Part shown: piece after piece, positions 58,593-64,000 of the stretch
How positions within the stretch are numbered: position 1 is the stretch's first letter
How the letters are laid out: every line of letters starts with the position of its first letter
Assembly: GCA_013112685.1 (NCBI GenBank)
Contig: JABFGC010000002.1
Coordinates: 630,902-694,901, forward strand
Length of the DNA: 64,000 nucleotides
From: Chloroflexota bacterium
GTDB lineage: Bacteria; Chloroflexota; Anaerolineae; Anaerolineales; Villigracilaceae
Direction of reading: 5' to 3'
The notes under the pieces: generated by a model
What the model saw: only the letters and a program-made list of their open reading frames with translations
Databases searched by the model: none
What the model was told of the DNA's origin: nothing
Made by a program: the position numbers and the translations under genes

Positions 58593-60163
58593 ATGGCTGG
58601 CGCATTTTCATTACCAAACGATTACTGGCTTTCCCTCCAAGTCACCCCGCAAGATGTCGAAAACCTGCATACTTATCTCTTCGAACGCGAGATGCCGCTG
58701 ACCACGCGCGAACTCGTTTCGGAGTTTATCGAAATGCGGGTGCGCGCGGAGCGGCAAGCCGCAGAGAGCAAACAAAAGTCCATGGGGCGGAATTTTATTC
58801 CGAGAGAGACCTACGCGGTCGGGGATGAACTCGTCTTTCCTGCGTTGAACTGGCGGAAGGGACGAGTGAAGGCTGTGCGGAGCGGCGTCAACCCGGCGGT
58901 GAACGACTTCGACGTCGTCACGGTCGAGATGGATGATTCAGCCGAGCGCATGTTTGCGGCGCGGCTGGAAACGCATTTGTTGAACGACGCTCCCTTTGAA
59001 AAAGCGGAGGACGCCGACGAAAAGCCCGCCGCGATCATGGCGGAGCACGGCGCGGAGATCGAAAAAAAACTCGAAGCCTCGCTGGGCGCGGATGGCGGAC
59101 TGGTGAAGATCGCCGGGCGCTGGTTCCCCCGTGCGCTGTTGATTGACATCAACCAGGGGACAGTTAAATCTTGCCGAAGCCGTCCTGGATATGTCCGGCG
59201 GCGAGCCGCTTCCCGCCGAGGCGTTGATGAAGGATATCGAACTGCCCGCCGGAGTCAACCCCAAACTGGCGGAGTTTTCGTTGAACTACGCCCTGCAGGA
59301 TGACGACCGCTTCGACGAAGTGGGACCCGCCGGTCAGGTGCTCTGGTGCCTGCGCCGCCTCGAACCGGACTTTGTGCGCGAAGTGCCCCCGCCTCTGCGC
59401 TACGTGGAAGTGCAGCACGACCGAAACCAGTTGACGCCTCCCATGAAAGCCCTCGAAGCGCAACTGGACGATGAGTTGACCCCCACCGGGCGAACTCGAC
59501 CCGCGCGAGGAAATTTCCTCCGTCACCATCACGTTGATCTACCCGCATCTGCGCGCCGGGACGCTGCCCATGTCCGCCCGGACGCGCAAACTCTTCCCGA
59601 CGGCGTACGAATCGCCGCGCGTCCGCTTCACGCTCGTGGACGGCAAGACCGAGCGCCGCATCCCCGCCTGGGTGGTGCGCGAGCATGGCTATGTGTACGG
59701 CTTGCGCGAATGGTACAAGGCGCATCAACTGATCCCCGGCTCGCTGGTGCAGGTCCGCAGGGGCGAGAACCCCGGCGAGGTGATTGTCGAGGCGAGGACC
59801 CAGCGCGCGTCCAAGGATTGGGTGCGCACCGTCATGGTTGGCACCGATGGCGGGCTGGTCTTTGCCATGCTCAAACAGCCCATCACCGCCGAGTTCAACG
59901 AGCGCATGGTGGTTCACGTGCCAGATTTCAAAGCCCTCGACCCGGTCTGGGAAAAGAAGCGTCCTTTTGAAGACCTCGTCCTCCAAGTGATGCGCGAACT
60001 GTCGAAATCCAACCCGCAGGGGCACGTCCACGCCCAGGAATTGTACGCGGCGGTGAATCTCGTCCGCCGCATTCCGCCCGCGCCGCTCTTTGCTTTGCTG
60101 GCGGCAAACCCCGTCTTCAAGCACGTAGGTGACCTGCACTTCCGGCTTGAGGAGGTTGAATGA
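58593..60163 (+). CDS. Large unknown protein, two frameshifts
   Basis: Three frames join into about 523 residues (indels near 59158 and 59490). The N-terminal part (LPNDYWLSLQVTPQDVENLHTYLFEREMPLT) and the middle (WFPRALLIDINQG, DRNQLTPPMKALEAQLDDEL) have no recognised domain. The C-terminal part has a beta-rich section (PRVRFTLVDGKTERRIPAWVVREHGYVYGL) of the kind that binds nucleic acid or sugar. It is coupled to the next gene by an ATGA overlap (60160-60163). The protein may be lineage-specific; function unknown. Confidence 0.6.
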
Positions 60164-60603
60164 GCCTGCTGAAACCCAACGCAAAAACGCCCTTCCACAT
60201 TGACTTCGAATGGTGGCAGCAGAACGAACGCGACTGGCACGTCTTCCTGCGGTCGTTGTTGTGTGCCGAGCACCAGGAGGCGTTCGCCGACATCGAAGAA
60301 GGCGGATTGATTGACTGGATTGACCCCGAAACCGCCGAAGTCAAGCCGGTGGACGGCGTCCAGCACGCGCTGATGAGTCACTGCGCCCTGCTCCCCGAAT
60401 TCGTCAGCCCGCGCACGGCAATCGTCGAGGCGATTTTCCGCACCTTCCTTGCCAATGGCAATGTCCCCATGTCTGCCGAGGAACTTGGCAGGCGGCTGGG
60501 CAGGTCCGCAGATGTGATCCTGAAGACCATCGCCGGTCCGCGTGTGTATCGGGGACTGCGCCCGATCCAAAGTGAGCCTGCGAATTTACCGGTCGTCGAG
60601 TAA
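60160..60603 (+). CDS. Unknown protein with a C-terminal helix-turn-helix-like region
   Basis: The 147 residues contain a Trp-rich N-terminal part (FHIDFEWWQQNERDWHVFLRSLLC) and a C-terminal region (MSAEELGRRLGRSADVILKTI) that looks like a winged-helix or HTH recognition helix. The start overlaps the preceding stop by four bases. It ends 12 bases before the tRNA-Arg gene. The pair 58593/60160 likely acts together; role unknown. Confidence 0.6.
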   Translation: MSLLKPNAKTPFHIDFEWWQQNERDWHVFLRSLLCAEHQEAFADIEEGGLIDWIDPETAEVKPVDGVQHALMSHCALLPEFVSPRTAIVEAIFRTFLANGNVPMSAEELGRRLGRSADVILKTIAGPRVYRGLRPIQSEPANLPVVE

Positions 60604-60615
60604 AATGAAACTACC

Positions 60616-60688
60616 GCCCCCGTAGCTCAATGGACAGAGCAACTGCCTTCTAAGCAGGAGGTTGTGGGTTCGAGTCCCGCCTGGGGCG
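60616..60688 (+). tRNA. tRNA-Arg (anticodon TCT)
   Basis: The cloverleaf is complete: acceptor GCCCCCG/CTGGGGC (one mismatch), D arm GCTC...GAGC, anticodon arm ACTGC-CTTCTAA-GCAGG (one mismatch) with anticodon TCT, and T arm GTGGG-TTCGAGT-CCCGC. The discriminator is G and no CCA is encoded. TAAAAT at 60601-60606 is a likely -10. It reads AGA codons, and AGG by wobble. Confidence 0.92.
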
Positions 60689-60712
60689 CACTCGCCAGTA
60701 AGGAGTAAGTCC

Positions 60713-61111
60713 ATGCCTACCGTTGTCCGCAAAAACAGGGAGCCGCTCCTGGAGGTCCGCCGCGATATTCTCCATGCAGTCAGTTGGCAGGTGCGCTCCA
60801 ACGTCTGGAGTCCTCCCACCGATGTGTACGAGACCGCGGAAGCCTACGTCGTGCGGATGGAAATCGCGGGGATGCGTGACGAAGACTTCGACATCTCGGT
60901 CGAAAACGACACGCTTTATATTTCAGGCTCCCGCTCCGATTCCCCCCAAAAACGCGCCTATCATCAAATGGAAATCCGCTTCGGCAAATTTGCCGCGGCG
61001 GTTGGCTTGCCTGCGCCGGTCAACGTGGACCTGGCGCGCGCGGAATATCAGGATGGCTTCCTGGTCGTCACCCTCCCCAAGGCAAGACCAAGTCAAGTGA
61101 AAGTTGAATGA
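60713..61111 (+). CDS. Hsp20/alpha-crystallin small heat-shock protein
   Basis: The 132 residues make an alpha-crystallin domain: PPTDVYETAEAYVVRMEIAGMRDEDFDISVENDTLYISGSR, GKFAAAVGLPAPVNVDLARAEYQDGFLVVTLPKA. These chaperones hold unfolded proteins for other systems. AAGGAG precedes ATG 60713. It lies three bases before the lon start, so chaperone and protease are coexpressed, a sensible quality-control pairing. Confidence 0.93.
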   Translation: MPTVVRKNREPLLEVRRDILHAVSWQVRSNVWSPPTDVYETAEAYVVRMEIAGMRDEDFDISVENDTLYISGSRSDSPQKRAYHQMEIRFGKFAAAVGLPAPVNVDLARAEYQDGFLVVTLPKARPSQVKVE

Positions 61112-61114
61112 TCA

Positions 61115-63750
61115 ATGCCCGCACAGAGATGGCAATCCGGTATCCAGGATTTTTTTCAATCCCCAGACGGGACTGAACACGACTTCGTGAACAACTTTGT
61201 GACCACGTTTTTGTCGCAGTCCCAAAACAGGGAGGACGCATCGTCCGACCCGAAGGCTGGTGACGGCGGCGAGGGGCAGAGGTTTCCCTCCGAGCTTCCC
61301 ATCCTGCCTCTGCGCGGCGTGGTGGTGTACCCCAACACCGCCGTCCCGCTGACGGTGGGTCAGCCGCGCTCCGTCAAACTGGTGGACGATGTGGTGGCGG
61401 GCGACAAACTCGTCGGTCTGGTTGCCGCGCTCAACCCCGAACTGGAAACGCCCGGGCCGAACGAACTCTACAAGGTCGGCACGATCGCAACCGTCCACCG
61501 CCTGCTCCGCGCGCCGGATGGCTCGGTGCGCCTGCTCGTTCAGGGCATGGAGCGCTTCCGGCTGGTCGAGTTCGTGCAGGAGGAACCGTATCTCAAAGCG
61601 CGCATCCAGCTCGCGCCGGAGACGGAAGAATCCAACATCGAGACCGATGCGCTGGCGCGCAACGCCCGCGACCAGTTCCAGCAGATCACCCAGATGATTC
61701 CCTCCTTCCCGGAGGAACTGGCGAATTCCATCACCTCGCTCGAAGACCCGCTCCAGACCGTCTACACCATCGCCAACTTCCAGCGCATTGACCTGAAAGA
61801 CGCCCAGGAGATTCTCGAACTCGATTCGGTGTACGCCAAACTGAAAAAACTGATCGGCTTGCTCGTGCGCGAAGCCGAGGTCTTGCAGATCGGGCAAAAG
61901 ATCCAGAATGAAGCGCGCGGCGAGATCGAGAAGGTCCAGCGCGAGTATTTCCTGCGCGAACAGATGAAAGCCATCCAGCGCGAACTGGGCGAACGGGACG
62001 AACAGGCGCAGGAAGTGGAGGAGTTCCGCAAAAAGATCGAAGAGGCGAAGATGCCCGAAGAGGCGGAGAAGCAGGCAAAGCGCGAGTTGGACCGCCTTGC
62101 CCGCCTGCCCACCGCCGCCGCGGAATACGGCGTCATCCGCACCTACCTGGATTGGCTGGTGACGCTCCCCTGGCCCACCGCCACGCCCGATAACCTCGAA
62201 ATCGCCCACGCCCGCGAAGTGCTCAACAAGGATCATTACGGGCTGGAGGATGTGAAAGACCGCATCCTCGAATTCCTTGCCATCCGCAAACTGCGCCTCG
62301 ACCGCAAGGACGAGAAGCGGGAGGAATCCAAGGATTTCATCCGCCGCGAACGCGAAGGCGTGATCTTGTGTTTCGTCGGTCCGCCCGGCGTCGGCAAGAC
62401 TTCGCTGGGACAGTCCATCGCCCGCGCCATGGAGCGGAAATTCGTCCGCGCTTCGCTCGGCGGCGTGCGCGACGAAGCCGAGATCGCGGTCACCGCCGCA
62501 CCTACATCGGCTCGATGCCCGGGCGCATCCTGCAATCCCTGCGGCGCATCGGCTCCAGGAACCCGGTCTTCATGCTCGACGAAGTGGACAAACTCACCAA
62601 CGACTTCCACGGCGACCCCGCCTCGGCGCTGCTCGAAGTTCTCGACCCGGAGCAAAACAGCGAATTTCGGGATAACTACCTCGAAGTTGCATACGACCTT
62701 TCGCAGGTATTCTTCATTGCCACGGCGAACACGCTGGAATACATCCCCGGTCGGCTCGCGCGACCGCATGGAGATCATCTACCTCTCCGGCTACACCGAG
62801 AACGAGAAGATGGCAATCGCGCGCGGCTATCTCATCCCGCGCCAGATCCGCGAGAACAGCCTGCGCGAGAACGAAGTCAAATTCACCGACGACGCGCTCA
62901 GGATGATCATCCGCCAGTACACGCGCGAGGCGGGCGTCCGCAACCTGGAGCGCAAGATCGGCGCGGTCTGCCGCAAGGTGGGCACGCGCATCGCCGAAGG
63001 CAAGTCGAAGAAGTACCGGATTACGGCGAAACTCATCGAGGAATTCCTCGACCACCCCATCTACCTCGGGACCGGAGGAGTTGAACAAACGCACCTCCAT
63101 TCCGGGCGTGGTGCCCGGGCTGGCATGGACCTCCTTCGGCGGCGACATTTTATTGATCGAAGCCACCGCCATGCCCGGCGGGCGCGGATTCCAGATCACC
63201 GGTTCGATCGGCAACGTCATGCAGGAATCCGCCCGCGCGGCATTGTCCTACGTCCGTTCGCGCGCCGACACGCTTGATCTTCCGCGCGAGTTCTTCGAGA
63301 AGCAGGATATTCACATGCACATCCCGGCGGGTTCCCAGCCCAAGGATGGTCCCCTCCGCCGGGGTGACGATGGCGACTTCGCTCGTCTCCCTGATTTCGG
63401 GGCGCAAGGTCAAACCGCAGATCGGCATGACCGGCGAGATCACCCTGCGGGGTCAGGTTCTCGCCATCGGCGGCGTCAAGGAAAAAGTGCTTGCCGCGCA
63501 CCGCGGCGGATTGACCACCGTCATCCTGCCCAAGCCGAACGAACAGGACCTCGACGACGTCCCGGACGAGATTCGCAAGACGATGAAGTTCATCTTCGCC
63601 GAGACGGTGGACGACGTGCTCAATGCCGCGCTCGAAAAGCCGGGCAGACGCGCTGCCAAGAGCAGGCATCCCGCGCACAAGCCGCTGAAGAAAAAGACAA
63701 AGCCGGCAAAGGTTAGGAAGAATGTCAAAAAGAAAAGTGCTTCTCGCTGA
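61115..63750 (+). CDS. lon: Lon protease, four frameshifts
   Basis: This is an ATP-dependent serine protease for misfolded and regulatory proteins. The N-terminal LAN domain ([30 protein letters not shown]), coiled-coil ([22 protein letters not shown]), AAA+ with [11 protein letters not shown] and FMLDEVDKL, and proteolytic domain with the catalytic Ser in [11 protein letters not shown] and Lys in [10 protein letters not shown] are all readable. Indels at about 62492, 62755, 63075 and 63347 (mostly C/G runs) must be corrected; then the length is about 880 residues. The C-terminus is Lys/Arg-rich ([14 protein letters not shown]), as in many Lon relatives, and overlaps the next gene by 29 bases. 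Confidence 0.93.
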
Positions 63751-64000
63751 AGACGATATCACCATGGTTTCCCTGCTGAAGACCCTTTTAAAAATGGAGG
63801 GATACGACGTGGTGGCTTTGCAGGCGGACGCGGATATTGTTTCGGCGGTCAAGGATGAAAAACCGGATGTGCTGTTGATGGACGTGTACCTGAGCCATCA
63901 AAGCGGGCTGGACGTTTTGGAGCAGTTGCGCAGTTCCGCCGAGACCAGCCACCTCAGGGTCGTGATGTCCTCCGGCGCGAGCGTCAAGGAGGAGTGCATC
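63722..64000 (+). CDS. Response regulator receiver domain (partial, runs off the window)
   Basis: Reading from ATG 63722 gives [20 protein letters not shown] and then a receiver fold: the acidic pair EDD at residues 10-12, the phospho-acceptor Asp in [14 protein letters not shown] (about residue 55), and the switch residue in [11 protein letters not shown]. It is cut at the window end, so an output domain cannot be judged. It overlaps the lon C-terminus by 29 bases in another frame, which suggests coupling, or that lon ends slightly earlier if an indel is present. Confidence 0.85.
   Translation, partial: MSKRKVLLAEDDITMVSLLKTLLKMEGYDVVALQADADIVSAVKDEKPDVLLMDVYLSHQSGLDVLEQLRSSAETSHLRVVMSSGASVKEECI

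Noticed and set aside
61112..62236. 374-residue minus-strand frame opposite lon
   Set aside because: Leu/Phe/His-rich antisense reading of the Lon N-terminal half; no ribosome site or family motif.

Overview
The window looks like part of a moderately GC-rich genome of the phylum Chloroflexota, most likely class Anaerolineae. Grounds for this are the topoisomerase I with an N-terminal DUF5679 zinc domain, the archaeal-type (type 3) ProRS, the many Thr/Pro-linker lipoproteins, a RicT/PSP1 protein and the ffh-rpsP-khpA-rimM order. This is inference from gene content; there is no rRNA. At least fifteen single-base indels split otherwise well conserved genes (rimM, fdhA, a GH13 enzyme, two M20 peptidases, a histidine kinase, lon and others). 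Most sit in short G or C runs, so they look like consensus errors of a long-read assembly rather than pseudogenes, and I annotate the intact genes across them.

Layout. 1-1408: an IS110-family element inserted in a dispersed repeat just upstream of ffh. 1418-11706: translation and housekeeping block (ffh, rpsP, khpA, rimM, dprA, a mannose-1-phosphate guanylyltransferase, topA, a CBS protein). 11815-18312 (minus): an NAD-linked formate dehydrogenase set, with fdhD, a NuoE-NuoF fusion and a selenocysteine FdhA that has an in-frame UGA and a SECIS-like hairpin. 18309-22899: GH13 glucosidase, cytochrome b5-like protein, membrane and lipoproteins. 23267-34887: ftcD, a REP-associated transposase between two REP-like repeats, an M23 peptidase, acs, a universal stress protein, an FAD oxidoreductase, proS, a sulfotransferase and a LOG protein. 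34980-44326: mazG, a candidate small RNA, the CCA-adding enzyme, a membrane-anchored STAND ATPase, an M20 peptidase and a GbsR-regulated operon. 53388-64000: PIG-L deacetylase, RicT, a sensor kinase, a second M20 peptidase, tRNA-Arg, Hsp20, Lon and the start of a response regulator.

The most unusual system is the minus-strand operon at 44518-53188. It holds five radical SAM enzymes (three with SPASM-like C-termini, one short, one HemN/HemW-like), a PqqD-like recognition protein, a small unknown protein, and one likely substrate. That substrate is a Tat-exported lipoprotein with a WD40-like propeller and a 45-residue Cys-rich tail containing the repeated motif CSCVSY. I read it as a radical-SAM maturation pathway acting on the tail of a folded protein, which the Tat system would then export.

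A second theme is repeats. More than ten short arrays of degenerate 7-mers (one of 8-mers), each with its own consensus, lie between genes, over start or stop codons, and in frame inside fdhA, the nuoE-like domain and the CCA-adding enzyme. Because 3 x 7 = 21, the coding arrays produce heptapeptide repeats.
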